Assembly (NCBI GenBank): GCA_019232625.1 | Contig: JAFANP010000052.1 | Coordinates: 1-64,000 of the forward strand | DNA from: Alphaproteobacteria bacterium | GTDB taxonomy: Bacteria; Pseudomonadota; Alphaproteobacteria; Sphingomonadales; Sphingomonadaceae | Reading direction: 5' to 3' | Length of the DNA: 64,000 nucleotides | Part shown: positions 51,018 through 60,606 of the stretch, piece after piece | How positions within the stretch are numbered: position 1 is the stretch's first letter | Layout of the letters: each line of letters opens with the position of its first letter | Notes under the pieces: generated by a model | What the model was told of the DNA's origin: nothing | The model's input: the letters and a program-made list of their open reading frames with translations, nothing else | Database searches by the model: none | Program-made: the position numbers and the translations under genes

Positions 51018-51983
51018 TCACGCTGCGGCGCTGGCCTCGAACTCCATTTCGGCGAGGAAGCGCTCGGCATCGAGGGCGGCCATGCAGCCGGTGCCGGCGG
51101 CGGTCACCGCCTGGCGGTAGACCTTGTCCATGACGTCGCCGCAGGCGAAGACGCCGGCGACGCTGGTGCGGGTGGTGCCCGTCTCGACCTCGATATAGCC
51201 GTCCGCGTCGAGCGCGAGCTTGCCCTTGAACAATTCGGTCGCCGGCGAGTGGCCGATGGCGACGAAGCCGCCCTCCACCTCGAGCCGGTCGATCTCCCCC
51301 GTTTTGGTGTCGCGAAGATCGAGGCCGACCAGCCCCTCCGGGTCGCCGCCCGCCACGAACCGATCGACCGCCTTGTTCCACAGCACGCGGATGTTGGGAT
51401 GGGCGAAGAGCCGGTCCTGGAGGATCTTCTCGGCCCGCAGCGAATCGCGGCGGTGGATCAGCGTCACCTCGTGGCTGTGGTTGGTCATGTAGAGCGCTTC
51501 CTCGACGGCGGTGTTGCCGCCGCCGATCACCGCCACCTTCTTGCCGCGGTAGAAGAAGCCGTCGCAGGTGGCGCAGGCGCTGACACCCCTGCCCTTCAGA
51601 TGCTCCTCGCTCGGCAGGTTCAGCCACTTGGCCTGGGCGCCGGTGGCGATGACCAACACGTCACCCGAATAGACCGTGCCGCCGTCGCCGATCAGCCGGA
51701 ACGGCCGGCGCGACAAATCCGCCTCGACGATATGGTCCCATACCATTCGGGCGCCGACATGCTCGGCCTGGGCCTGCATCTCCTCCATCAGCCACGGGCC
51801 CTGGATGACGTCGCGAAAGCCGGGATAATTCTCGACGTCGGTCGTGGTGGTGAGCTGGCCGCCCGGCTGGATCCCCTGGACGACGATCGGCGCCATTCCC
51901 GCGCGCGCGCCGTAGATGGCGGCGCTGAGCCCCGCCGGCCCCGAGCCGAGGATGAGCATGCGGGTGGAGTGGGTGGCGGGCAT
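51018..51983 (-). CDS. trxB: Thioredoxin-disulfide reductase
   Basis: LILGSGPAGLSAAIYGARAGM, CATCDGFFYRGKKVAVIGGGNTAVEEALYM, GVFACGDVMD. Confidence 0.96.
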   Translation of the reverse strand: MPATHSTRMLILGSGPAGLSAAIYGARAGMAPIVVQGIQPGGQLTTTTDVENYPGFRDVIQGPWLMEEMQAQAEHVGARMVWDHIVEADLSRRPFRLIGDGGTVYSGDVLVIATGAQAKWLNLPSEEHLKGRGVSACATCDGFFYRGKKVAVIGGGNTAVEEALYMTNHSHEVTLIHRRDSLRAEKILQDRLFAHPNIRVLWNKAVDRFVAGGDPEGLVGLDLRDTKTGEIDRLEVEGGFVAIGHSPATELFKGKLALDADGYIEVETGTTRTSVAGVFACGDVMDKVYRQAVTAAGTGCMAALDAERFLAEMEFEASAAA

Positions 51984-52114
51984 CGTCGCGTCTTTCGGAG
52001 GAGGGATTTGCGGCAGCCGAGATAGGGGCTCCGCCTCCCCCGGCGCAACCCATTTGCCGCTCCCCGGAGCCGCTGGTAGAGAGCCCGGCGCGACCCGCTG
52101 CCAGGAGAGTGAAC

Positions 52115-53185
52115 ATGCCCCACGACAATCCGCTCGGCCTCGACGGCTTCGAGTTCGTGGAGTTCACCGGGCCGGATCCGGAGGCGCTCGCCGGCCTCTT
52201 CACGGCGATGGGCTTCACCCACCTCGCCAACCACAAGTCGAAGAACGTCCGCCATTACGGCCAGGGCGACATCAACTTCATCCTCAACATGGAGCCTTCG
52301 GGCCAGGCCGCGGACTTCCGGCAGGCCCACGGGCCGTCGGCGAACGGCATGGCGTTTCGAGTCAAGGACGCCAGGAAGGCCTTCGAGATGGCGGCCGAAC
52401 GCGGCGCCGCTCCGGTGGAGACCGAGCGCGGGCCGGGGGAGCTCGACATACCGGCGATCGAAGGGATAGGCGGCTCCTACCTCTATCTCGTCGACCGCTA
52501 CGGCGCCGAGCAGATCTACGACGTCGATTTCGAGCCGGTGCCGGGCGCCACCCGCGACCAGCGCTCCACCGGCCTCCACACGCTCGACCACCTCACCCAC
52601 AACGTCAACCGCGGCCGGATGAACCACTGGGCGCAATTCTACGAGCGGATCTTCAACTTCCGCGAGATACGCTATTTCGACATCGAGGGGCAGCAGACCG
52701 CCCTCGTCTCGCGGGCGATGACGGCCCCCGACGACAAGATCCGCATCCCGTTGAACGAAAGCCAGGACGAGCACAGCCAGATCGAGGAGTTCCTGCGGGA
52801 ATATAGAGGCGAGGGCATCCAGCACCTCGCCCTCGCCACCGACGACATCTTCGCGACCGTCGACGCGCTTCGCGCCAACGGCATCAAGTTCCAGGACAGC
52901 CCCGAAACCTATTACGACATGATCGACCGGCGGCTGCCCGGCCACGGCCATTCGATCGAGGAGATGAGGAAGCGGCGCATCCTGATCGACGGCTCGCCGG
53001 AGACGGGCGAGGGCCTGCTCCTCCAGATCTTCACCGAGAACATGATCGGCCCGATCTTCTTCGAGATCATCCAGCGCAAGGGCAATCAGGGCTTCGGCGA
53101 AGGCAATTTCAAGGCGCTGTTCGAATCGATCGAGCTCGACCAGATCCGCCGCGGCGTCTTGCCCGCCGCCAGCGAGCCGGCCTGA
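52115..53185 (+). CDS. hppD: 4-hydroxyphenylpyruvate dioxygenase
   Basis: FVEFTGPDPEALAGLFTAMGF, IQHLALATDDIFATVDALRANGI, LLLQIFTENMIGPIFFEIIQRKGNQGFGEGNFKALFESIE. Confidence 0.96.
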   Translation: MPHDNPLGLDGFEFVEFTGPDPEALAGLFTAMGFTHLANHKSKNVRHYGQGDINFILNMEPSGQAADFRQAHGPSANGMAFRVKDARKAFEMAAERGAAPVETERGPGELDIPAIEGIGGSYLYLVDRYGAEQIYDVDFEPVPGATRDQRSTGLHTLDHLTHNVNRGRMNHWAQFYERIFNFREIRYFDIEGQQTALVSRAMTAPDDKIRIPLNESQDEHSQIEEFLREYRGEGIQHLALATDDIFATVDALRANGIKFQDSPETYYDMIDRRLPGHGHSIEEMRKRRILIDGSPETGEGLLLQIFTENMIGPIFFEIIQRKGNQGFGEGNFKALFESIELDQIRRGVLPAASEPA

Positions 53186-53239
53186 GCGGCGCGGAATGGG
53201 AGGGTCGCCCGCGACCGTCCCCCTCCCGCGGCGAATCGT

Positions 53240-53617
53240 TCAGCGGGCGCCTTCGCTCCGATAGGCGATCGGCGGCTCGTGCACGGTGCGCGGGCTCGCC
53301 TGGCCGACATGGGCCTTCATCTGCCCGGCGAGGGTGAGCAGCGCCTTCTGGAGGTCGGGCGGCAAAGCGAGATAGGTGGAGAGCAGGTCGGTCGCGTCCT
53401 CGGGCAGCCACTCCCCTTCCATGCGGCGGGCGGTGAGCACGTAGACGACGTCCACCTTGTTGGCGGCGAGCCGCGCCAGATAGTCGGCACGAAGCTCGCG
53501 CCGGTCGTTCTCGTAGAGGCTCTGCTTCGGGACGTCCGTTCCGACGAGCGCGGCGAATTCCGCCTGCTTCAGCCCCAGCCGCTTCCTCTCCTCGGCAAGC
53601 CTCGTACCAAAACTCAT
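53240..53617 (-). CDS. Helix-turn-helix (Xre-type) transcriptional regulator
   Basis: FGTRLAEERKRLGLKQAEFAALVGTDVPKQSLYENDRREL. Confidence 0.85.
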   Translation of the reverse strand: MSFGTRLAEERKRLGLKQAEFAALVGTDVPKQSLYENDRRELRADYLARLAANKVDVVYVLTARRMEGEWLPEDATDLLSTYLALPPDLQKALLTLAGQMKAHVGQASPRTVHEPPIAYRSEGAR

Positions 53618-53833
53618 CGATTCCGCCAATTCCTAGTCTAGATTTGCACGCCAACCGATGGCACCGGGGTCATCGACCTCGATTTACTTCGTTTCACATG
53701 CATTCCGGCTGTTGCCTCGAAATGCAAGTGGCTGACGCGCACAAACGTCGCCGCCCCGGACGATCTGCCGCGCCGCCGGGCCGGCGCGCCCGGCGGATGG
53801 CCTCCCCGCCCCCGCCTGTGCCATAGCGGCGCG

Positions 53834-55567
53834 ATGAGCGCCTTTCGGCTGATGTTCGCGCTGATGAGCCGGCGCCGGCGGGTGCAGCTGGCGCTGACCC
53901 TGCTGCTGATGCTGCTCGCCGCGGCGGCGGAGCTTCTGGCGATCGGCGCGACCATGCCCTTCCTCGCCCTGCTCACCGGCCAGGAACCGGCGCGGATCGG
54001 CCGCCTGCCCGGCTTGCTCGCCTTCCACGGCCGGCCCTTCCTGTTCGCGGTGCTGCTGCTGGTCGGAGCGGCGGTCTCGACGGCGGCGATAAGGCTGCTG
54101 CTGCTGTGGACCGGCCAGCGATTCGTCACCGGCCTCGGCCACGACGTCGCCACCGCGATCTTCGCCCGGACGCTCCGCCAGCCTTATGCCGAGTTCGTCC
54201 GCCGCAATTCGAGCGAGGTGCTCGCCGGCATGGAGAAGGTGCGCGACATGGTCGGCAGCGTCTTCCAGCCGGCGATGCAGGGGGTGACCGGCACCGTCCT
54301 CGCCCTGTGCATCGGCGCGCTGCTGTTCGCCATCGACCCCTTCGCCGCCTCGATCGCCGCGGCCTCGGTCGCCGCCGTCTACGTCGCCATCAGCCTCGCG
54401 ACCCGGGCGCGGCTGCAGCGCAACTCGCGCGCCATCGCCGAGACCGCCGTGTCGCGGACCAAGATCCTCCAGGAGGGGATGGGCGGAATACGCGACATCA
54501 TCCTCGAGGGGAGCCAGCCGGTCTTCGAGGCGAAGTTCCGCCGCATCGACCTGAGGTTCCGCCGAGCGATCGCCGGAAACGCGCTGATCTCGCAGGGGCC
54601 CCGTTTCCTCATCGAGGCGGCGGGCATGGTCGCGATCGCGCTGATCGCGGTCGGCATGAGCCTTCAGCCCGGCGGCCTCGTCAAGGCGATCCCGGTGCTC
54701 GGCGCGCTCGCGCTCGGCGCGCAGCGGCTGCTGCCGCTCCTCCAGCAGATGTACAACGGCTGGAGCCTGGTGCTCGGCAACCTCCAGTCGGTGCGCGACG
54801 TCGCCGCGCTGGTCCGGTCGCCGCTTGTCGAACGCCGAACCGGGAGCGCCGCGCCGCTGCCTTTCGAGCGCGACATCGTCTTCGACCGCGTCGGCTTCCG
54901 CTATGCCGGCGGGGGCTTTGCCCTAGGCGACGTGTCGCTCGCGGTTCGGCGCGGCGAGAAGATCGGAATCGTCGGGCCGACCGGGGGGGGCAAGAGCAGC
55001 CTTCTCGACCTGTTGATGGGCCTGATCGACCCCGACGAGGGAGAGATACGGATAGACGGCCGCCGCCTCGACGCCGCGACGCGCGGCGGCTGGCAGGCGC
55101 AGCTCGCCCACGTCCCGCAGTCCATCTATCTCGCCGACGACAGCATCGCCGCCAACATCGCCTTCGGCCTGCCGCCCGAACGGATCGACCGCGACCTCAT
55201 CGCCTGGGCGGGGCGGGCGGCGCGCCTCGACGGCTTCGTCGCCTCGCTCGAGCGGGGCTACGAGACCTTGGTCGGGGAACGCGGCATCCGCCTGTCGGGA
55301 GGCCAGCGCCAGCGCATCGGCATCGCCCGCGCGCTCTACCGAAAGGCGCGGGTGCTGATCCTCGACGAGGCGACAAGCGCGCTCGACGACGAGACGGAGG
55401 CGCAGGTCATCGAATCGATCATGGGCCTGGAGGGCGGCGTCACCCTGATCATGATCGCCCACCGCCGCTCGACCCTGGCCGGCTGCGATCGCCTGTTCCG
55501 GGTGGAGAAAGGACGCGTCGTCGAGCTGTCCCCTCCCCGGCCGCAGGCGCGCGAGGCCGGCGCCTGA
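53834..55567 (+). CDS. ABC transporter, fused permease/ATPase
   Basis: GIVGPTGGGKSSLLDLLMGLI, LSGGQRQRIGIARALYRKARVLILDEATSALDDETE. Confidence 0.94.
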   Translation: MSAFRLMFALMSRRRRVQLALTLLLMLLAAAAELLAIGATMPFLALLTGQEPARIGRLPGLLAFHGRPFLFAVLLLVGAAVSTAAIRLLLLWTGQRFVTGLGHDVATAIFARTLRQPYAEFVRRNSSEVLAGMEKVRDMVGSVFQPAMQGVTGTVLALCIGALLFAIDPFAASIAAASVAAVYVAISLATRARLQRNSRAIAETAVSRTKILQEGMGGIRDIILEGSQPVFEAKFRRIDLRFRRAIAGNALISQGPRFLIEAAGMVAIALIAVGMSLQPGGLVKAIPVLGALALGAQRLLPLLQQMYNGWSLVLGNLQSVRDVAALVRSPLVERRTGSAAPLPFERDIVFDRVGFRYAGGGFALGDVSLAVRRGEKIGIVGPTGGGKSSLLDLLMGLIDPDEGEIRIDGRRLDAATRGGWQAQLAHVPQSIYLADDSIAANIAFGLPPERIDRDLIAWAGRAARLDGFVASLERGYETLVGERGIRLSGGQRQRIGIARALYRKARVLILDEATSALDDETEAQVIESIMGLEGGVTLIMIAHRRSTLAGCDRLFRVEKGRVVELSPPRPQAREAGA

Positions 55568-55584
55568 CGGGGCGCGCGGAACGA

Positions 55585-55695
55585 CCCCCCTCCCTGCACG
55601 CAGGGAGGGGTTGGGGGGTGGGTGCGTTTTCGGAAAAGGCATTGCCGGTGGAGGCCGAGCCAACCCTGGCCCCTCCCTGTATTCAGGGAGAGGGT
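55585..55695. repeat. Palindromic repeat, family R2, full copy
   Basis: CCCCCCTCCCTGCACGCAGGGAGGGGTTGGGGGGTGGGTGCG...GGCCCCTCCCTGTATTCAGGGAGAGGG. Confidence 0.85.
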
Positions 55696-55718
55696 AAGGC
55701 GGGCGGGGAACGCGGATG

Positions 55719-55795
55719 TGGTAGCGGAGGAGGGACTTGAACCCCCGACACGCGGATTATGATTCCGCTGCTCTAACCAGCTGAGCTACTCCGCC
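55719..55795 (-). tRNA. tRNA-Met (anticodon CAT), CCA encoded
   Basis: Reverse complement GGCGGAGTAGCTCAGCTGGTTAGAGCAGCGGAATCATAATCCGCGTGTCGGGGGTTCAAGTCCCTCCTCCGCTACCA. Confidence 0.95.
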
Positions 55796-55894
55796 CCATC
55801 GGCGTGGCGGGCCTATAGGCAGCGGCGCCGCACCGGTCAACAGGAGCGGCGGCGGCGTTCCGCCCGTACGGCGTTGCCTCTCCGTTCCGGCGCG

Positions 55895-55920
55895 GGAACT
55901 CCCCTGCCCCTCCTGTCGTT
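55895..55920 (+). promoter_or_regulatory. EcfG-type promoter GGAAC-N17-CGTT
   Basis: GGAAC 55895-55899, CGTT 55917-55920, 23 nt before the ATG of the DUF3775 gene. Confidence 0.7.
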
Positions 55921-55943
55921 AGCGGGCCCGACGGAGAGAGACG

Positions 55944-56369
55944 ATGGACCTTTTGACCCCGCTCGAAACGCTTTGCCGGATCATCATCCGCGCCCGGGAG
56001 AACGAGGCGCAGGTGCCTGCCCAGGATCCGGACGAGGACCCCGACAATGTCGACGATTTCGACGACGAGGGCGGCGAGGGCGCCCTTTCGACGCTCGAGG
56101 ACGAGCTCAACACCGGCGTCGAGGAGGAGCTTCGCGCCACCCTCGACGACCTTGCCGACGACCAGCTCGCGGAGACGCTGGCCCTCGCCTGGGTCGGCCG
56201 CGGCACCTACGACGTCAGCGAATGGGACGACGCCTGCGCCGAAGCCAACGACGTCGATCCCGAAAGCGCGATCGACGAGCTGATGGACATGCCGCTCCTC
56301 GCCTCGCACCTCGAGGCCGGCCTCGCCGCCTTCGACTATAGCTGCGACGGGGTGGGCCAGCTGGATTAG
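55944..56369 (+). CDS. Acidic DUF3775-like protein
   Basis: DLLTPLETLCRIIIRARENEAQ, ALAWVGRGTYDVSEWDDA, MPLLASHLEAGLAAF. Confidence 0.8.
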   Translation: MDLLTPLETLCRIIIRARENEAQVPAQDPDEDPDNVDDFDDEGGEGALSTLEDELNTGVEEELRATLDDLADDQLAETLALAWVGRGTYDVSEWDDACAEANDVDPESAIDELMDMPLLASHLEAGLAAFDYSCDGVGQLD

Positions 56370-56484
56370 CCGGGTCCTTCGATACGCCGGCTCGACAAGC
56401 TCACCGGCTGGTCAGGATGAGCGAAGCGCGTTCCGCTCATGCTGAGGAGGGACCGAGCGCAGGCGAGGGCCCGTATCGAAGGGC
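56370..56484. repeat. Sphingomonad-type palindromic repeat R3 (CTTCGATACG...CGTATCGAAG)
   Basis: GGTCCTTCGATACGCC...GATGAGCGAAGCGCGTTCCGCTCATGCTGAG...CGTATCGAAGGGCC; exactly fills the gap between two convergent stop codons. Confidence 0.8.
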
Positions 56485-56991
56485 CTAGCCCCTGAACGTC
56501 CAGTGCTTCGCCTGTTCCCACGGGCCGTCGAGATAGCGCCAGGTGGCGAGCCCTCGGAGGGTCAGGGGGCGGCCTTCGAAGCGGCCGCGGAGCATCTGCT
56601 GGAGGCGCCTCGCCTCCTTCGGCTCGACCTTGTTCTGGATGGTGACGTGCGGCGTCCAGGGCGCGCGGTCCTGCGGCGTCAGCAGCCCGGAGAGGCCGAG
56701 GGCGAGTTCGTAGCGCATGTCGGCGAGCTCCTCGCTCGCGATGCGCAGCGCCGTTCCCCCGCCAAGGTCCATGAGGCCGGCGATCGCCGCGCGCGGCGGC
56801 GGGGCGGCGGCATAGGCCGCGAGGCGGCGGTGGAGCTCGCCCTCCGCGCTCGGCGGGAGCTGGTGGAACAGGGTGAGGTGCGCGGGCACCCGGTTGCGGT
56901 CGGGCGGGTAATGGACCCGCCGCAGCTCCTGCAGCCAGCCATTGTCGCCGTCTCCGAACAGGGCGGTGACGATGAGCGGCGCCGCGGCCAT
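56485..56991 (-). CDS. 2'-5' RNA ligase family protein / RNA 2',3'-cyclic phosphodiesterase
   Basis: HLTLFHQLP and PHVTIQNK HxTx motifs. Confidence 0.88.
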   Translation of the reverse strand: MAAAPLIVTALFGDGDNGWLQELRRVHYPPDRNRVPAHLTLFHQLPPSAEGELHRRLAAYAAAPPPRAAIAGLMDLGGGTALRIASEELADMRYELALGLSGLLTPQDRAPWTPHVTIQNKVEPKEARRLQQMLRGRFEGRPLTLRGLATWRYLDGPWEQAKHWTFRG

Positions 56992-56993
56992 CC

Positions 56994-58898
56994 TCAGATC
57001 TCGACCTGGCTGCCGAGCTCGACGACGCGGTTGGGCGGCAGGCGGAAGAATTCCATCGCGCTCTCGGCGTTGCGCAGCATCCAGGCGAACAGCTTCTCGC
57101 GCCAGATCGCCATGCCCGGCTTGGGCGAGGCGATGAGCGTCTGGCGGGCGAGGAAGAAGCTGGTCTCCATCATCCTGACGTTGGGGCCGCAGCGCACGGT
57201 CCGCAGCGCCTCTGGAATGTCGCTGTCATCCATGAAGCCGAAGCGCAGGATGAGGCGGTAGAAGCCGCTGCCGAGATCGTGCAGCTCGCAGCGCCTTTCC
57301 TCCTCGACGTGCGGCACGTCCTCCGTCTCGACGGTGAGCAGCATCACGCGCTCGTGAAGGCAGCGATTGTGCTTGAGGTTGTGGAGCAGCGACGGCGGCA
57401 CCCCCTCCGGCGAGGCGGTCATGAAGACGGCGGTGCCGGCGACTCGGGTGGCGCTGTTGGCGGCCGAGCGGATGAATATCTCGACCGGCATGGCCGAGTC
57501 GCGCATCCGCGCGCGCATCAGCTGTCGCCCGCGCGACCAGGTGGTGAGCAGGGTGAAGACGACGATCCCGACCAGCAGCGGGAACCAGCCGCCGTCGGGA
57601 AACTTGGTGAGCGTCGCGGCGAAGAAGGCCGCGTCGACGATCAGGAACAGGCCGAGCAGGGGCAGAGTGAGCCAGCGCTTCCACTTCCACAAGGTGAGGA
57701 GGAGGACGCCGAGCAGGCAGGTGTCGATCAGCATCGCGCCGGTGACGGCGATGCCGTAGGCGGAAGCGAGGTCGCTGGAGCTGCGGAAGCTGGCGACCAG
57801 CGCGATCACCGCCACCATCAGCACCCAGTTGACCACCGGTATGTAGATCGTCGCCTGGCGCGCGCCGGTGTAGAGGATGCGAAGGCGCGGCACGAAGCCG
57901 AGCTGGATCGCCTGGTGCGTCACCGAAAAGGCGCCGGAGATCACCGCCTGAGTCGCGATCAGGGCGGCGAGCGTGGTGATCACGACCAGAGGAAGCGCGA
58001 AGCCGGCGGGGGCGAGGCTGTAGAAGGGGCTGGCGATGGTCGCCGGATTCTCGAGCAGCAAGGCGCCCTGGCCGAAATAATTGAGGGCGAGCGCCGGCAG
58101 CACGCCGAACGCCCAGCCGGCAGCGATCGGGCGGCGGCCGAACTGGCCCATCTCGGCGTAGAGCGCCTCGGCGCCGGTGACCGCCAGCACGACCGACCCC
58201 AAGGCAAGGAACGCGCGCAGCGGGTCGGCCGCGACGAAGGCCCAGGCATAAGCCGGGTCGAGCGCGGCGAGGATCGAGGGATGGCGGGCCACCGCCATGC
58301 CGCCGAGGACCGCGAGGGTCAGGAAGTAGACGAGGAGGATCGGCCCGAAGGCCGCCGACAGGCGAGGCGCGCCCGCGCGACGGCCGAGGAAGAGGAAGCC
58401 GAGCAGCAAGACCGCGATCGGCACCACCGCCGGCTCGAGGCTGGGGTGGACGATGGCAAGCCCCTCGACCGCGGCCAGGACGGAGATGGCGGGGGTGATC
58501 ATCGAATCGCCGTAGAAGAGGGCGCAGGCGAAGACGCCGAGCAGCACGATCGAACGGGTGCGCCCGGCGCCGCCGGCGCTGCGCGAGATCAGCGCCAGCA
58601 AGGCGAGGCTCCCCCCCTCCCCCTTGTTGTCGGCGCGGGTGAGGACGGTGATGTACTTGAGAGTCACCACCAGCATCATCGACCAGAAGATGAGGCTGAG
58701 GATGCCCAGCACCGTGGCGGGAGCGATGGCCAGACCGTGGTGGCCGGCGAAGGCCTCGCGCAAAGCGTAGAGCGGGCTGGTGCCGATGTCGCCGAAGACG
58801 ACGCCGACGGCGCCGAGCGTCAGCGCCGTGAAGCCCGGCCGCAGCCGCGGGGCGCCCGTGCCTTCGGCGGGCGGAGAGGGAGCGGCGATGTCGGCCAT
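56994..58898 (-). CDS. kup: Potassium uptake protein Kup (copy 2)
   Basis: [68 protein letters not shown]. Confidence 0.96.
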   Translation of the reverse strand: MADIAAPSPPAEGTGAPRLRPGFTALTLGAVGVVFGDIGTSPLYALREAFAGHHGLAIAPATVLGILSLIFWSMMLVVTLKYITVLTRADNKGEGGSLALLALISRSAGGAGRTRSIVLLGVFACALFYGDSMITPAISVLAAVEGLAIVHPSLEPAVVPIAVLLLGFLFLGRRAGAPRLSAAFGPILLVYFLTLAVLGGMAVARHPSILAALDPAYAWAFVAADPLRAFLALGSVVLAVTGAEALYAEMGQFGRRPIAAGWAFGVLPALALNYFGQGALLLENPATIASPFYSLAPAGFALPLVVITTLAALIATQAVISGAFSVTHQAIQLGFVPRLRILYTGARQATIYIPVVNWVLMVAVIALVASFRSSSDLASAYGIAVTGAMLIDTCLLGVLLLTLWKWKRWLTLPLLGLFLIVDAAFFAATLTKFPDGGWFPLLVGIVVFTLLTTWSRGRQLMRARMRDSAMPVEIFIRSAANSATRVAGTAVFMTASPEGVPPSLLHNLKHNRCLHERVMLLTVETEDVPHVEEERRCELHDLGSGFYRLILRFGFMDDSDIPEALRTVRCGPNVRMMETSFFLARQTLIASPKPGMAIWREKLFAWMLRNAESAMEFFRLPPNRVVELGSQVEI

Positions 58899-59049
58899 GT
58901 CAAAGGAGGGCTGGAGTGCCTCGCGCGAAGCCCGGGATCCGCCGGGCCGGCGGCGCTTAGCACCGCCACCGCCGCTTCGCAACGGCGACAAAGGCGAATC
59001 CCGCCGCTATAGGCGCGCCGAAACCGGTAGAGAGACGAGGAGCCTTAAG

Positions 59050-60150
59050 ATGCGCGTCGGCGTGCCCAAGGAAATCAAAGTTCACGAATATCGCGTCGGC
59101 CTGACTCCGGCTTCGGTCGCGGAGCTGACCGGCGCGGGCCACGAAGTGGTGGTCGAGACCAAGGCCGGACAGGGCATCGACTTCTCCGACCGCGACTATG
59201 TCGAGGCCGGCGCGCGCATCGTCGGGACTCCGCAGGAGGTCTTCGCCTCGTCGGACATGATCGTGAAGGTGAAGGAGCCCCAGCCCTCCGAGGTGGCGAT
59301 GCTGGAATCGCGCCACACGCTCTTCACCTATCTCCACCTCGCCGCCGACAAGCCGCAGGCGGAGGGGCTGATGAAGTCCGGCGCGACCTGCATCGCCTAC
59401 GAGACGGTGACGGCGGACGACCGCTCGCTGCCGCTCCTGAAGCCGATGTCCGAGGTGGCCGGGCGCATGTCGGTCCAGGTCGGCGCCCATTATCTGGAGA
59501 AGGAGCAGGGCGGCCGCGGCGTGCTGCTCGGCGGCGTCCCCGGCGTCGCGCCGGCGACGGTGGCGATCCTCGGCGGCGGCGTCTCGGGCGTCAACGCGGC
59601 GCAGATGGCGGTCGGCATGCGCGCCGACGTCACCATCTACGACATCTCCAACGCGCGCCTTGCCGAGCTCGACATGTTCTTCGGCAGCCAGATCAAGACC
59701 GCCTACGCCTCCCGCGCCGCGATCGCCGCCGCCGTCGCCAAGTCTGAGCTCGTGATCGGAGCGGTGCTCGTCCCCGGCGCCGCCGCGCCCAAGCTCGTCA
59801 CCCGCGACATGCTGAAGACGATGAAGCGCGGCTCGGTGCTGGTCGACATCGCGATCGACCAGGGCGGCTGCTTCGAGACCTCGCGCGCGACGACCCACGA
59901 GGACCCTGTCTACGAGGTGGACGGGATCATCCATTATTGCGTCGCCAACATGCCCGGCGCGGTCGCCCGGACCTCCGCCTTCGCGCTGAACAACGCCACC
60001 CTGCCCTTCGTGCTTCGAATCGCCAACGAGGGCGCCGACGCGGCGATGGCCGCCGACCCGCACCTCGCCGCCGGCCTCAACGTCTCGGGCGGCAAGATCC
60101 GCCACCAGGCGGTGGCGGAGGCGCTCGACCTGCCGTTCGAGGCCGCCTGA
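59050..60150 (+). CDS. ald: Alanine dehydrogenase
   Basis: [93 protein letters not shown]. Confidence 0.97.
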   Translation: MRVGVPKEIKVHEYRVGLTPASVAELTGAGHEVVVETKAGQGIDFSDRDYVEAGARIVGTPQEVFASSDMIVKVKEPQPSEVAMLESRHTLFTYLHLAADKPQAEGLMKSGATCIAYETVTADDRSLPLLKPMSEVAGRMSVQVGAHYLEKEQGGRGVLLGGVPGVAPATVAILGGGVSGVNAAQMAVGMRADVTIYDISNARLAELDMFFGSQIKTAYASRAAIAAAVAKSELVIGAVLVPGAAAPKLVTRDMLKTMKRGSVLVDIAIDQGGCFETSRATTHEDPVYEVDGIIHYCVANMPGAVARTSAFALNNATLPFVLRIANEGADAAMAADPHLAAGLNVSGGKIRHQAVAEALDLPFEAA

Positions 60151-60152
60151 GC

Positions 60153-60178
60153 GGAACAGAGTCGGAACGCTTGGCGTT
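60153..60178 (+). promoter_or_regulatory. EcfG-type promoter GGAAC-N17-CGTT
   Basis: GGAAC 60153-60157, CGTT 60175-60178. Confidence 0.68.
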
Positions 60179-60211
60179 GGTGGGAGACATATCCATCGAC
60201 AGGAGCGAGAC

Positions 60212-60430
60212 GTGGCCGACGACGTGAAGAGCCAGCCGCAGGGCAATGCGGCCAAGGATCCGGACGACTGGGTGACCGGCGACGAGACGATGACCGGCGC
60301 CCAGGCGTCCTACCTGAAGACCCTGGCCGAGGAGGCCGGCGAGCCGTTCGACGAGACGCTGACGAAGGCGGAAGCCTCGAAGCGGATCGACGCGCTGCAG
60401 GAGCAGACCGGGCGCGGCGTGGACCATTGA
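60212..60430 (+). CDS. DUF3072-like small protein (GTG start)
   Basis: [54 protein letters not shown]. Confidence 0.85.
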   Translation: MADDVKSQPQGNAAKDPDDWVTGDETMTGAQASYLKTLAEEAGEPFDETLTKAEASKRIDALQEQTGRGVDH

Positions 60431-60498
60431 GGCGTCGCGGATCGGGTCCGAAAGCCCGTGCCCCTGAGCTGAACGGGTAGGATCGCGGGAGTCGCGGG

Positions 60499-60588
60499 TC
60501 GTCATCCCGGACCTGATCCCGGATCTCTCTCTTTCTTCGGCGGGAGCCGAAAGGCAGGGAGATGCCGGATCAGGTCCGGCATGACGAG
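60499..60588. repeat. Palindromic repeat R4 (GTCATCCCGGACCTGATCC...GGATCAGGTCCGGCATGAC)
   Basis: Long imperfect inverted repeat between DUF3072 and ccmI stop codons. Confidence 0.8.
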
Positions 60589-60606
60589 CGCGACCGGTTG
60601 GCGGCC

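Noticed and set aside
46561-55695. R2 copies as a CRISPR array or IS termini
   Set aside because: Copies are kilobases apart, lack regular spacers and enclose unrelated housekeeping and EPS genes without a transposase.
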